Made by a program: the position numbers and the translations under genes. The notes under the pieces were generated by a model. That model was not told the origin of the DNA, did not search any database, and saw nothing but the letters and a program-made list of their open reading frames with translations. A stretch of DNA of 64,000 nucleotides from Fibrobacter sp. UWH6 (GTDB taxonomy: Bacteria; Fibrobacterota; Fibrobacteria; Fibrobacterales; Fibrobacteraceae): assembly GCF_900142465.1 (NCBI RefSeq), contig NZ_FRAX01000003.1:1-64000 (forward strand), in the 5' to 3' direction. Of the stretch, positions 14,728 to 23,990 are shown in pieces. How positions within the stretch are numbered: position 1 is the stretch's first letter; each line of letters starts with the position of its first letter.

Positions 14728-15642
14728 TTATTCCGCAATTTCCTTTAGGTAACGGCTCAGGGCATCCTGCCAGGTAGGCAGCGGTTCAAAGCCAGCTTCA
14801 CGCAACTTGCTCTTATCCAGTCGGCTGTTAAAGGGTCGAGCCGCCTTAGAAAGACCATATTCCGCAGTAGTCACAGGAACAACCTTGGTGCTCATGCCAG
14901 CCTGCTTGTAAATTTCACAGGTAAAATCGTACCAGCTGATGAATCCGCCTTCGTTGGTAGCATGGTAATAGCCGTACTTTTCAGATTCATTCATATCGAT
15001 AAGCAGACGGGCCAGGTCAAACGTGTAAGTGGGAGTACCGATCTGGTCGTTCACCACGCGCACGGTATCGTGAGTCTTGCCCACGTTGATCATGGTCTTG
15101 ATGAAGTTCTTGCCATTCAAGCCAAAGACCCAGGCAATGCGAACGATAAAGTACTTTTCCAGAGTGTTAGAAACGGCAAGTTCGCCTTCCAGCTTAGTCT
15201 GACCATAAACATTCAGAGGCTTGTAATCCTTGCAATCCGGTTGCCAGGGTTCAGAACCTTGACCATCGAACACATAGTCTGTGCTGATGTAGGTCATCTT
15301 GCAATCCAGCTTCTTACAGGCGTTGGCAATGTTCTGGGTACCGCCGGCATTTACCGCACGTACCTTTGCCACGTTGGCGTCATCTTCAGCCATATCCACG
15401 GCAGTCCAGGCAGCACAATGAATCACGGCGTCGGGCTTGATTTCAGAAATCACCTTTTCAACGGCAGCGGCATCAGTAATATCCAACTGAACGTAGGGCA
15501 TCGTGGTAACGGCACTTCCATCGGCCACACCACTGTATTCAGGAGCCATATCCGTACCGACACCGGTATGACCACGCTTAGCCAATTCATTCATCACATC
15601 GTGACCTAACTGGCCACCCACACCTGTAACAAAAAACTTCAT
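14728..15642 (-). CDS. rfbD: dTDP-4-dehydrorhamnose reductase
   Basis: 304 residues from MKFFVTGVGGQLG; the start is chosen because GGGAGAG precedes this ATG and the longer frame adds only a non-family leader. Rossmann nucleotide site GVGGQLGHDV (about 7-16), then the short-chain-dehydrogenase signature with STDYVF and YGQTKLEGE (Tyr/Lys catalytic pair), and the rhamnose-reductase end PFNSRLDKSKL. The enzyme uses NAD(P)H to make dTDP-L-rhamnose for surface polysaccharide. RfbA, B and C are not beside it. A zinc-ribbon gene follows after one base. Confidence 0.92.
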   Translation of the reverse strand: MKFFVTGVGGQLGHDVMNELAKRGHTGVGTDMAPEYSGVADGSAVTTMPYVQLDITDAAAVEKVISEIKPDAVIHCAAWTAVDMAEDDANVAKVRAVNAGGTQNIANACKKLDCKMTYISTDYVFDGQGSEPWQPDCKDYKPLNVYGQTKLEGELAVSNTLEKYFIVRIAWVFGLNGKNFIKTMINVGKTHDTVRVVNDQIGTPTYTFDLARLLIDMNESEKYGYYHATNEGGFISWYDFTCEIYKQAGMSTKVVPVTTAEYGLSKAARPFNSRLDKSKLREAGFEPLPTWQDALSRYLKEIAE

Positions 15643-15760
15643 AATGCACTCTCCCATTTTTTGCGGGAGCTCCATGACACCAAAGATAGAAAGTTTCCCA
15701 TTTTAGCTAAATTTGGATTCCGGTAAATCAGGTTAGGAACGCTAACTTTAAAAAAAGGTT

Positions 15761-16927
15761 ATGTCAATGTCCACATTCACCAAATGGGTTGCCGCCTGGG
15801 GTAACGCCACCTCTATCACAGACAGAACTGCAGCGGTATACGCCAAGGACATCACCCTCCGCTACCCCATCCGCATTTGTTTTTCGGGAAGTAAGATCCG
15901 TTTCAGATTTTCCAATCTGACAGGAACTGAACCCGTCACCATTACAAGCGCATTCGTCGCCAAGCAAGTTCCGCAAACCGCAAACGCAACGACCTACACC
16001 CCCGCAGCCATCACCTTTGATAGCAAGGTCTCCATCACCATGGCCCCCGGCACCGAAGTAGAAAGCGACGCCATCGCCTTTGACATTACCGCCGGCGAAA
16101 CCATAGAAGTCAGCATGTACTTCGCAGACTTCACACAAATGAACGCAGGCACCCTGATTACGGGCCCTCTTTCCAATGGCAAGTACAGCTACGGCAATTT
16201 CGTCAAGGATCGCGACCTTCCCGCCGATTTAACCCGCAACACCAACTGGTTTTACTTCCTGAACACCGTCGACGTATTCACCGAAGAACAGAACCACGCC
16301 CTGGTCTGCTACGGTGATTCCATTACCGCCCAGGATTGGCCCGATTATCTCGCCCTGCGCGCATGGGACGCAGGCTTCCGCAATGTGTCCGTCATTCGTC
16401 GCGCCGTCAGCGGCACCCGCATTCTCCGCGAATACAACTGCATCACCTATGCCGCCTACGGTTTAAAGGGCGCCACCCGCTTCCCCATCGAATTGAACGT
16501 AGCGGGAGCTTCTGCAGTAATTATCCAGCATGGCATCAACGACATCATCCATCCCGTGGGCGTCGAAGTCAATAAGTTCCGTCCCTGGAGCGACATGCCT
16601 ACCGCAGAAGATCTGATTAGCGGCATTCAGGAAATCTACCTCACCCACGCCCGCAAGCTAGGTCTCAAAGTTTACAGCGGCACACTGCTCCCCATTTACG
16701 GCTGGCGCACCTACAACGAAAACCGCGACGCCATCCGTAACGCATTCAACCAATGGCTGAGAACCGCAGCGGATTTCGACGGTTGCGTTGATTTTGACGC
16801 CGCTGTACGCGATTCCGCCCGCCCAGAATGTTTCGCCCCAGGCTTTGACTCTGGTGACCACCTGCATCCTAGCGCCGCAGCCTATAAGGCCATGGCGGAG
16901 GCCGTTCCCGAAGATTTGCTGAAATAA
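15761..16927 (+). CDS. SGNH/GDSL-family esterase, apparently cytoplasmic
   Basis: 388 residues with no signal peptide. The N-terminal half (1-170) is a beta-sandwich with repeated Thr-rich strands (ALVC begins the catalytic part). Block I is CYGDSITAQ with Ser 187, block III is QHGINDI with Asn 260, and block V is SGDHLHPSA with Asp 366 and His 369, the complete SGNH set. The module order resembles family GDSL esterases with an N-terminal jelly roll found in rumen bacteria. Likely deacylation of sugar or xylan fragments after import; that is inference from context near the xylanase. Divergent from rfbD, with two terminators behind it. Confidence 0.85.
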   Translation: MSMSTFTKWVAAWGNATSITDRTAAVYAKDITLRYPIRICFSGSKIRFRFSNLTGTEPVTITSAFVAKQVPQTANATTYTPAAITFDSKVSITMAPGTEVESDAIAFDITAGETIEVSMYFADFTQMNAGTLITGPLSNGKYSYGNFVKDRDLPADLTRNTNWFYFLNTVDVFTEEQNHALVCYGDSITAQDWPDYLALRAWDAGFRNVSVIRRAVSGTRILREYNCITYAAYGLKGATRFPIELNVAGASAVIIQHGINDIIHPVGVEVNKFRPWSDMPTAEDLISGIQEIYLTHARKLGLKVYSGTLLPIYGWRTYNENRDAIRNAFNQWLRTAADFDGCVDFDAAVRDSARPECFAPGFDSGDHLHPSAAAYKAMAEAVPEDLLK

Positions 16928-16935
16928 AAAACAAG

Positions 16936-16996
16936 TCCCGAAAACCGCCCTTGAAGAGGCCCCCAAAAAGCCTCCTTCATCTTTCGGGAATTTTTC
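16936..16996 (+). terminator. Compound terminator behind the SGNH esterase gene
   Basis: Outer stem TCCCGAAA (16936-16943) pairs with TTTCGGGA (16982-16989), with an inner GAAGAGGC/GCCTCCTTC hairpin, followed by ATTTTTC. Confidence 0.6.
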
Positions 16997-17017
16997 ATAT
17001 ATCACGCACACATAAAA

Positions 17018-17045
17018 AACGTCCCGCATTCACGGGACGTTTCTT
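17018..17045. terminator. Bidirectional terminator between SGNH esterase and xylanase genes
   Basis: 9-bp stem AACGTCCCG (17018-17026) and CGGGACGTT (17033-17041), loop CATTCA. T-rich on the plus side (ttctt) and TTTTTT on the minus side, so it can end both converging transcripts. Confidence 0.85.
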
Positions 17046-17105
17046 CGTTAATCACAGAGGTTTTGTAAGGAGCAATTGAGTGAGTAACGAAACCTTTTGC
17101 CTTTC

Positions 17106-18836
17106 TTAGCGAGAGACAGAAACCTTCTGGAGTCGATTGCCCTGGCGAACCATGTAGACACCACTCTGCTGGAACTTGGCCTTGAGGGCATCCTTCAGAG
17201 AGGTACCGGCAGCAACTTCAACCAAGCCCAGGCTCTTACCCTGCATATCGAATACCTGGAAGCTGCCCACGGCCAGTTCGAACTGAACACCCTGAACCAT
17301 AGAACCGAAAGAAGTCGTACCAGAATCATTTTTACTTTCGGAACCCGGTTCAGCAGTGGTGAAGACCAGCTTGACGTCACTAATCTTGACAGCACCTGTA
17401 GCCTGTCCCAAATTGAAGGCAAACTGAGCGGCATCATCAGAATCTTCTTCCATAGCAAAGATAAATGCGTATTCCTTTTCCGTGGTGGTGATGTCAAATT
17501 CCTTAGTGGCGTATGCACCCCAGGGGTCTACGGACTGCTGGAAAGAAACTTCAATCTTGCGAGCAACATCTGCGCTAGCCTTAAAGGACAACTTGTACTT
17601 CATGCCCTTATCAAGAGCCACACCGTACTGAACAAGCTGCGGCATATAAGTTTCTTTACCAGTAGTGGTAACGTCAACCGTAGCCGTGCCACCAGCAACA
17701 GAAGTCTTTGCAGCAGAGCCACCCCAGTTTGTACCCTGACCCAGGAACCAAGATGCATCGTTGCTTGTAGAAATCACGCTGCCGCTAGGGAAATTACCAT
17801 CCTTAAGAAGGTTCACAGAGGTTTCGCCAACCAATTCAAACTTGGCGACCACAGACTTTTCCTTGTCCATGGTTACAGAAATGGTTTCGGTAGAACCAGT
17901 AGCGCCACCTTCCCAACCCACAAACTTCCAACCTTCGTTGGCCTTGGCGGTGAGCTGTACAGTAGATTTGGGAGCATAATAGTTAGCGCTGGGGCTCTTT
18001 GTCACAGTACCTGCAGCAGCAGGAGATGCAGTTACATTGAGGGCAAGTTCATCGGCACTGCCACCGATTTTCAGCAGGTTCTTCTTAACTTTAGCATAAC
18101 CCTTTGCTGTACCCGTATTTCCAGTGTAGGATTCAATTTTCATGGAAGCAACTTCATACAGCTTACCCATCTTCATACCAGCTTTAGCCCATTCGCTGAA
18201 GTGCTTGGAAATAGAAATGGTACCCTTGGTACGATGCTGGCTCGTATTCGACGGGATGGACCAATACTGCTTAAAGGTGCTGGTACCCGAAAGAGAAGGC
18301 TGCTGAATACGGTCGGTAGTATAGAAATCGTAGCTAATACCATCGATAGTTGCAGAACCCCACTTTTTACCGCCCTGGGTAGGATTGTAGCTTCCGCGAT
18401 CCTGGACAATGTAGTATTCAATTTCATTGCTGAAGCCACTGGGTTCGTCCCCTCTGTCGTAATAGCCCCAGCCATAGACACTGACATACTTCACGTTGTC
18501 GGTGGAGCTCCATTCCACATCAAATTCGGAGGTAATATTACCCACATTCTGTACGGTAACACTGGAGTTAGATCCCCAACGCTTTCCGGTACGGGCTAAC
18601 ATGTTGATAGTACCCTGCCATTCAACTTCGAAAGCACCACCATTTTCGTCGCTTACGTTAAGCTTCATAGTTGCGGAACCGGCACCATTCTGGCTCCAGA
18701 GTTCGTAATCATAGCCACCGGCGCTACCCATTTTCTGGGATGTGCCATTGGAGCAGGTAACGGTCTGTCCCCAGGAAATGGATGACGAAATTGCAGCCAT
18801 GGCAAAGGCTGTTGTTAAAACTTTTTTGATACTCAT
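17106..18836 (-). CDS. Secreted GH11 endo-1,4-beta-xylanase with carbohydrate-binding and C-terminal sorting-type domains
   Basis: 576 residues. Signal peptide to about residue 23 (ISWGQ). GH11 domain about 25-258: nucleophile Glu 140 in NEIEYYIVQ and acid/base Glu 235 in the ASMKIESYTG strand, with the expected Tyr/Trp-rich cleft. A repeat of the InlB B-type follows (about 268-335: GWKFVGWEGG), then a CBM4/9-like sandwich (about 340-490: NLLKDGNFPSG...WFLGQGTNWGG). The end is a roughly 60-residue domain (GVYMVRQGNRLQKVSVSR) of the kind shared by Fibrobacter exported enzymes. It hydrolyses xylan outside the cell. AGAGG sits six bases before ATG, and the leader contains repeated motifs listed separately. 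Confidence 0.93.
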   Translation of the reverse strand: MSIKKVLTTAFAMAAISSSISWGQTVTCSNGTSQKMGSAGGYDYELWSQNGAGSATMKLNVSDENGGAFEVEWQGTINMLARTGKRWGSNSSVTVQNVGNITSEFDVEWSSTDNVKYVSVYGWGYYDRGDEPSGFSNEIEYYIVQDRGSYNPTQGGKKWGSATIDGISYDFYTTDRIQQPSLSGTSTFKQYWSIPSNTSQHRTKGTISISKHFSEWAKAGMKMGKLYEVASMKIESYTGNTGTAKGYAKVKKNLLKIGGSADELALNVTASPAAAGTVTKSPSANYYAPKSTVQLTAKANEGWKFVGWEGGATGSTETISVTMDKEKSVVAKFELVGETSVNLLKDGNFPSGSVISTSNDASWFLGQGTNWGGSAAKTSVAGGTATVDVTTTGKETYMPQLVQYGVALDKGMKYKLSFKASADVARKIEVSFQQSVDPWGAYATKEFDITTTEKEYAFIFAMEEDSDDAAQFAFNLGQATGAVKISDVKLVFTTAEPGSESKNDSGTTSFGSMVQGVQFELAVGSFQVFDMQGKSLGLVEVAAGTSLKDALKAKFQQSGVYMVRQGNRLQKVSVSR

Positions 18837-18863
18837 ACTTATCCTCTCGGGGGGTTATTTGTA

Positions 18864-18888
18864 CTCTATTCTAATCTATACTATTCTA
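18864..18888. repeat. Five 5-bp units in the xylanase leader
   Basis: ctcta, ttcta, atcta, tacta, ttcta in direct succession (NNCTA; TAGNN on the coding strand), 28-52 bases upstream of the xylanase start. The period differs from the 7-bp arrays elsewhere in the window. Confidence 0.55.
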
Positions 18889-18920
18889 CATCGGTTGTTA
18901 AGCACTACTGGATCAATTCC

Positions 18921-18947
18921 GTTGTAGCCTTCTACAACAGCTACAAC
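18921..18947. promoter_or_regulatory. Possible operator: three CTACAAC half-sites upstream of the xylanase gene
   Basis: GTTGTAGC (18921-18928) is mirrored perfectly by GCTACAAC (18940-18947). A third half-site CTACAAC lies between them (18932-18938). Inverted and direct half-sites at 85-110 bases from the start suggest a binding site for a dimeric regulator, or a folded leader. No regulator is identified. Confidence 0.4.
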
Positions 18948-19011
18948 AGGTAAAAAACAGCTTTTTTCTAAAAAAAATCAACAAAAAGAACGTTGGCTTT
19001 ATAGAGTTCCG

Positions 19012-19049
19012 TAAAAAAATCCCTGTTGCAATAATAAGCAACAGGGATT
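19012..19049 (-). terminator. gyrA terminator
   Basis: 12-bp perfect stem AATCCCTGTTGC (19018-19029) and GCAACAGGGATT (19038-19049). On the minus strand a run of T (complement of 19013-19019) follows. Confidence 0.9.
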
Positions 19050-19084
19050 AAAAGTTTTAACCGATAATTTAAAACAAACTATCG

Positions 19085-21778
19085 CTAGTCTTCAGAAGGA
19101 GCACCAATCTGCTGTTCCGGAGAATCATCCTTCACAACGGAATCGTCATCCACTTCAACGCCTTCGACGTGGTCGAAGGTTTCCTTGGCTTCAGCGGAAT
19201 CATGTTCGATGTCTTCAACGCTAGGCAGAGCAGTTGCATCCTGGACGGTGTCGCCATCGTTCAGGCGGATACACTTCACGCCGATCGCGCTACGATTGGT
19301 AAGACGGATAGAATCGGCTTCGATACGGATGACCTGGCCTTCCTTACTGGTAATGATCAAGTCGTAATCATCTGCAACACTTTCTACGAATACTGCAGAA
19401 CCGGTCTTTTCCATACCGTCGGCACTGAGGTTGCGAACGCCCTTGCTGCCGCGCTTGGTCACGCGGTAGGAGCTGGGCTGAGAACGCTTACCAAAGCCCT
19501 TTTCGGTAATGGTCACGATCTTGTTGCCTTCCTTGAGCCAGATGAGGGAGATGACTTCATCACCTTCGGCCAGGGTAATGCCCTTCACGCCGTGAGTGCC
19601 ACGACCCATGGAACGCATGCAGCTAATGGGGAACGTTACGGCCTGACCATTCTTGGTGGCAAGCATCAGGAGGTCCTTGGCAATGGGCTGGGCAGCGGTA
19701 TCGTCGCCATCTTCAGATTCAGGGGCGGCCTGATTTTCTGCAGTCTGAGATTCTACAGATTCATCATTGTCGTCACCTTCCTGAGAGGCGTTAAATTCTT
19801 CGGCAGACATACCCACCAGCTGTACCTTCACCAATTCATCGTCTTCATCCAGGCTGATGGCATTGACGCCAGCCTTACGGGGACGGCTGAAGAGGGTGAG
19901 GTCCATCTTGTTGACGATACCCTTCTTGGTAGCGAATACCAGGCAGAAGTAACCGCCGAACTTACGAACGGGCACAATAGCCTGTACCTTTTCGCCTTCG
20001 GTAAGACCAATGAAGTTGATAATGGGGCGACCCTTACTGTTGCGGTTACCTTCGGGCAGGCGATAAACCTTGGTCCAGTAGGCACGGCCCTTGTTGGTAA
20101 ACACCAGCAGGTAGCTATGGGTGCTTGCAGTAAAGATCTGGTCCACGTCGTCATCGTCCTTGAGGCCGGTGCCAACAACGCCCTTACCGCCGCGAGACTG
20201 AGCCTTGAAGGTATCGATAGGCAGGCGCTTGATGTAGCCTTCCTTACTCAAGGTAATTACCTGTTCTTCTTCGGCAATCAGGTCTTCGTAGTCGTAATCG
20301 TCTACAGCATCTTCGATGGAGGTGCGGCGTTCGTCACCGAACTTAGCCACAACGGCATCCAGCTTTTCAAGCATAATGGCAATGCGACGTTCGCGCTTTT
20401 CCAGGATATCCTTCAAGTCGGCAACGAGAGCGATCAGTTCGTTGTATTCGTTTTCCAACTTTTCCAGGTTCAGGCCGGTAAGCTGGGCAAGACGCATGTC
20501 CACGATAGCCTGGGACTGAATTTCATCCAGGTTGAAGCGATCCTGCAAAGACTTCTTTGCGGCTTCGGTGGTTGCGCTGCTCTTGATAATCTGCACCACT
20601 TCATCAATGTTCTGAGTAGCGATGCGCAGACCTTCGATAATGTGGAGACGGGCTTCAGCCTTCTTCAAGTCGAACTGGGTGGAGCGGGTGATCACATCAA
20701 GACGATGGTCAATATAAATCTGGATTAAGTCCTTCAGGGTCAGAACCTTGGGCAGGTTGTTCACCAGGGCCAGGTTGTAAATGCTGAAGGTAGTCTGCAG
20801 CTGGGTATTCTTGAACAAGTTGTTCTGAACCACTTCTGCAACGGCATCCTTACGGAGTTCGATAACGACGCGGATACCTTCCTTGTTGGATTCATCGCGG
20901 ATGTCGGTAATGCCGTCGACGCGCTTGTCCTTAACAAGTTCTGCAATCTTCTTACAGAGTTCAGCCTTGTTCACCATGTACGGAATTTCCGTCACGATGA
21001 TGCGGGGCTTGCCGCGGCTGTCGGTTTCAATTTCTGTGCGGGCACGGAGGCGGACCTTGCCGTGGCCAGTGAGGTATGCATCACGGATACCTGCGCGACC
21101 GCAGATGATGCCACCCAGAGGGAAGTCCGGACCGCTGACATAGTTCAGCAGTTCTTCGCCCGTAATGTCGGGATTTACAGCCTGAGCATGAATAGCGTTT
21201 GCAATTTCACGGAGGTTATGGGGTGCCATGGAGGTGGCCATACCCACAGCAATACCGGTAGTACCGTTCACCAGCATGTTGGGAATGGCAGAAGGCAGGA
21301 CCTTCGGCTCTTCCAAGGATTCATCGAAGTTGGGACCCATGTCTACGGTATCTTTTTCAAGATCTTCCAGCATGAGAACACCCAGGTTGTTCATCTTGGC
21401 TTCGGTATAACGCATTGCAGCGGCGCCGTCACCATCGATAGAACCGAAGTTACCCTGACCGAAAACCAGCGGATAGCGCAGGGAGAAGTCCTGAGCCATA
21501 CGGACCAGAGTTTCGTATACAGCGGAGTCGCCATGGGGGTGGTACTTACCGATCACGTCACCCACGATACGGGCAGACTTCACGGTGGGCTTATTGGGAA
21601 GCACACCCAGCTTATGCATACTGTACATGACGCGGCGATGCACCGGTTTAAAGCCGTCACGGGCATCGGGCAGAGCACGAGCCACAATCACGCTCATGGA
21701 GTAGCGGAGGTAGCAGTCCTGCATGTCCTGTTCAATCAAGGACTTGAACTGAGTACCTGGAAGCATTTCTTCAGACAT
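19085..21778 (-). CDS. gyrA: DNA gyrase subunit A
   Basis: 897 residues. Catalytic Tyr 124 in AAMRYTEAKM; quinolone-determining region HPHGDSAVYE (80-89) with Ser 85 and Glu 89, matching sensitive-type residues. The GyrA box QSRGGKG marks the C-terminal wrapping domain and separates it from ParC. Six pinwheel repeats follow, interrupted by an acidic, low-complexity insertion of about 40 residues (around 685-725, EGDDNDESVESQ) between blades, and an acidic tail closes the protein. Gyrase introduces negative supercoils; gyrB is not in the window. SurE is encoded upstream on the same strand, the gap being occupied by a heptad array, then GAGGA seven bases before ATG. Confidence 0.96.
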   Translation of the reverse strand: MSEEMLPGTQFKSLIEQDMQDCYLRYSMSVIVARALPDARDGFKPVHRRVMYSMHKLGVLPNKPTVKSARIVGDVIGKYHPHGDSAVYETLVRMAQDFSLRYPLVFGQGNFGSIDGDGAAAMRYTEAKMNNLGVLMLEDLEKDTVDMGPNFDESLEEPKVLPSAIPNMLVNGTTGIAVGMATSMAPHNLREIANAIHAQAVNPDITGEELLNYVSGPDFPLGGIICGRAGIRDAYLTGHGKVRLRARTEIETDSRGKPRIIVTEIPYMVNKAELCKKIAELVKDKRVDGITDIRDESNKEGIRVVIELRKDAVAEVVQNNLFKNTQLQTTFSIYNLALVNNLPKVLTLKDLIQIYIDHRLDVITRSTQFDLKKAEARLHIIEGLRIATQNIDEVVQIIKSSATTEAAKKSLQDRFNLDEIQSQAIVDMRLAQLTGLNLEKLENEYNELIALVADLKDILEKRERRIAIMLEKLDAVVAKFGDERRTSIEDAVDDYDYEDLIAEEEQVITLSKEGYIKRLPIDTFKAQSRGGKGVVGTGLKDDDDVDQIFTASTHSYLLVFTNKGRAYWTKVYRLPEGNRNSKGRPIINFIGLTEGEKVQAIVPVRKFGGYFCLVFATKKGIVNKMDLTLFSRPRKAGVNAISLDEDDELVKVQLVGMSAEEFNASQEGDDNDESVESQTAENQAAPESEDGDDTAAQPIAKDLLMLATKNGQAVTFPISCMRSMGRGTHGVKGITLAEGDEVISLIWLKEGNKIVTITEKGFGKRSQPSSYRVTKRGSKGVRNLSADGMEKTGSAVFVESVADDYDLIITSKEGQVIRIEADSIRLTNRSAIGVKCIRLNDGDTVQDATALPSVEDIEHDSAEAKETFDHVEGVEVDDDSVVKDDSPEQQIGAPSED

Positions 21779-21793
21779 TCACTTTTCCTCAAA

Positions 21794-21828
21794 TTAGTGA
21801 TTAGTGGTTAGTGGTTAGTGGTTAGGAA
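21794..21828. repeat. Heptad array between surE and gyrA
   Basis: ttagtga, ttagtgg three times, ttaggaa; on the coding strand this reads TAACCAC units just upstream of the gyrA ribosome binding site. The consensus is shared with the right arm at queF-queC (ctaacca). Confidence 0.85.
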
Positions 21829-21835
21829 AGCACTC

Positions 21836-22726
21836 CTAAACTTGGCCACCCTCCGCTAATTTTTCATTTATCATCTCATCTATTAATTTCAAACTTTCGT
21901 AGGCGGTCTGGTTGATGCGGTGGGGCGTAATAGTCGCATAGCCCTGGTTCAACAGATAGTCATCACTATCCACAGGGGATTCATTCCACAACTTGTCGCC
22001 ATCCAGCAGCCACAGCTTGTCGCCAGAGCCATCTTCTGCGTCTACCAGACTATAATGGTCCGTAAACATTTCGCGGGCCATGACCGCAGCCTTGAAGCCC
22101 TTGAAGTCCGCAGGCTTTACCTTGGGGAAGTTCACATTCCAGAAAGTACCGGGCGCAATACCTTCAAAAAGGCGTTCCTTGACCACACGAACTGCAAATT
22201 CAACAGCAGTTTCCAGCAGGTCTCCCCCACAACCGCGGAGGGAAAGTGCAACGCCGGGAACACCCCACAGGGCGGCTTCGCGGGCACCGGCAACCGTACC
22301 GGAATACAAGGACGAGACGCCGGAATTTTCGCCAACGTTCACACCAGAGAAACAGACGTCGAATTCACCTGCGGCAGAACTTACACCCGGGCAACCCTCC
22401 GGTTCCTGGGAAAGCCCGAATTTTGCGAAGTGACCAAGGGCAAACTTGGCGCAATCTGCAGGTGTGCCAGACACGGAATAGAATTCATAAGGCCAGGCTT
22501 TTGTACCGTCGGTTGCTACGGGAGCGGTTTCATCCACGGGCACCTGTTTAACGCGCAAACCTCTGCGCACGGTAAAGGCCTGACTGACCCCGCTCTGCTC
22601 CGTTTCGGGGGCAAAAACGAACACATCAGCCACCTTGGACAAGGCAGCCGCAAGAGCGCGCAGATTGCCGCTCTTAAACCCATCGTCGTTTACGATGAGA
22701 ACACGTGTTCTAGGGGTATTTTGCAT
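21836..22726 (-). CDS. surE: 5'/3'-nucleotidase SurE
   Basis: 296 residues, slightly longer than usual (about 250). Metal site NDDG (13-16), then APETEQSGVSQAFT and SGVNVGENSGVSSLYSGTVAGARE, the signature blocks of SurE. The enzyme dephosphorylates nucleoside monophosphates and similar phosphates in the cytoplasm, with a role in stationary phase or stress. A roughly 30-residue insert after PVDETAPVATDGTKAWPYEF lengthens the middle. The start lacks a clear ribosome binding site. Co-directional with gyrA 57 bases downstream. Confidence 0.93.
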   Translation of the reverse strand: MQNTPRTRVLIVNDDGFKSGNLRALAAALSKVADVFVFAPETEQSGVSQAFTVRRGLRVKQVPVDETAPVATDGTKAWPYEFYSVSGTPADCAKFALGHFAKFGLSQEPEGCPGVSSAAGEFDVCFSGVNVGENSGVSSLYSGTVAGAREAALWGVPGVALSLRGCGGDLLETAVEFAVRVVKERLFEGIAPGTFWNVNFPKVKPADFKGFKAAVMAREMFTDHYSLVDAEDGSGDKLWLLDGDKLWNESPVDSDDYLLNQGYATITPHRINQTAYESLKLIDEMINEKLAEGGQV

Positions 22727-22789
22727 GCTCTATAAAAAATAGAAATTTCTTACAAAGCGGGCTGTAAAAACCTGACATTTTAAAGCAAA

Positions 22790-22818
22790 AAGCGTCCCTT
22801 TTGAGGGCGTTTTAGGGG
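22790..22818 (-). terminator. Weak terminator candidate after the AAA_14 ATPase gene
   Basis: On the minus strand AAACGCCCT and AGGGACGCTTT can pair with a bulge around CAAA, followed by TTTTTG. The imperfect stem keeps confidence low. Confidence 0.4.
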
Positions 22819-22847
22819 TATTTTTTTGGGGAAAACTAGAATGCAAA

Positions 22848-23990
22848 CTACGGTCTAAAATTTTTGACTTGAACACCTTTGAATTCAAAACTTTCTTTGC
22901 CTGCATAAACGACCGTTTTTTCGCCACACATTTCGGGATATTCCTTTTCAAAGACACCAAAGTTTTTGACGAATTCCGAATTGAAAGTTTCCGAAGACTT
23001 TATTTCAAAAGGAGTCAGGATCCTTCCAGTTTCTTCAACAAGGTCAATTTCCTTGCCGTCACTGGTTCTATAATACCAGAAATTTTTCTGCTCCGCGCAA
23101 TTAAACGAACGCTTCATTCTTTCAAGAATCACAAGGTTTTCAAAAAGATTGCCACGCAAAGGATCGCGGTTTAATTGTGATTCTTCGGCAATTCCTAGCA
23201 AGGCACATGCAAGCCCAGTATCGTAGAAATAGAACTTGGGCGATTTTATCAAGCGTTTAGTCCTATTCATGTACCACGGATTTAATGTAAAGCCGATAAA
23301 CGAAGCCTCAAGAATCGACAACCATTCCTTCGCTGTCCTAACGTTGATTCCGCAATCGTTAGAAAGGGAAGTGTAATCCAATATGGAGCCGATTCGTCCA
23401 GCGCAAAGAACAAGGAATCTATGAAAAAGAGCCGCATCCTTTATATTGACAATTTGGCGAACATCCCGCTCAACATAGGTTGAAATGTAATTCTGGTAAA
23501 AGAAGAACCTGTCTGGACGTTCCGTTATATAGCGGGGGTACCCTCCCGAAAGAATTAGACTGTCGATGGAATCATTTGCGTTCAGTTCCTTGATTTCGTC
23601 CAGGGAAAAAGGCAGCAGTTTAAGCATGGCGACACGACCGGCAAGAGTCTGAGTCACAGCTTGCTGTAATGCAAAATTATTACTGCCCGTGACAATGAAC
23701 AAACCCTTTTGATTTGATTCATCGACAATCTGCTGCATATAGGATAGCAAATGGGGAACATTTTGAATTTCATCAAGAATGGCCCCATTGGGGATACTTT
23801 TGAAGAACCCCCGGGGATCCTGCAAAGCTCTTTCCCTGGTGTCAGGATTTTCTAGAGAAATGTAGGGTTTGTCGGCGAAAGTGTCGCGACAAAGAGTAGT
23901 TTTTCCGGATTGCCTGGGACCATGAACCAGAACGACCGGGTATTGCGAAGCAGACTTTAACAGGAAGTCTTTGATTTGGCGCCTAATCAT
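22848..23990 (-). CDS. AAA_14 / DUF4143 ATPase
   Basis: 380 residues. Walker A GPRQSGKTT (about 24-32) follows a first helix MIRRQIKDFLL; Walker B reads GAILDEIQNVP; VTGSNNF is the sensor strand. The C-terminal DUF4143 region is present, with a nuclease-like ending (DGKEIDLVEETG...FEIKSSETF). This is a large paralogous family in anaerobes and archaea, whose molecular role is unknown. Base composition is more AT-rich and codon choice differs from the flanking housekeeping genes, consistent with horizontal acquisition. The start is fixed by the family N-terminus; it lies six bases after a strong -10 box, so the mRNA may have no leader. Confidence 0.9.
   Translation of the reverse strand: MIRRQIKDFLLKSASQYPVVLVHGPRQSGKTTLCRDTFADKPYISLENPDTRERALQDPRGFFKSIPNGAILDEIQNVPHLLSYMQQIVDESNQKGLFIVTGSNNFALQQAVTQTLAGRVAMLKLLPFSLDEIKELNANDSIDSLILSGGYPRYITERPDRFFFYQNYISTYVERDVRQIVNIKDAALFHRFLVLCAGRIGSILDYTSLSNDCGINVRTAKEWLSILEASFIGFTLNPWYMNRTKRLIKSPKFYFYDTGLACALLGIAEESQLNRDPLRGNLFENLVILERMKRSFNCAEQKNFWYYRTSDGKEIDLVEETGRILTPFEIKSSETFNSEFVKNFGVFEKEYPEMCGEKTVVYAGKESFEFKGVQVKNFRP

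Noticed and set aside
21794-21828. Iterons or replication origin beside gyrA
   Set aside because: No DnaA-box cluster or dnaA/dnaN/recF context; the same repeat type occurs in many unrelated gaps.
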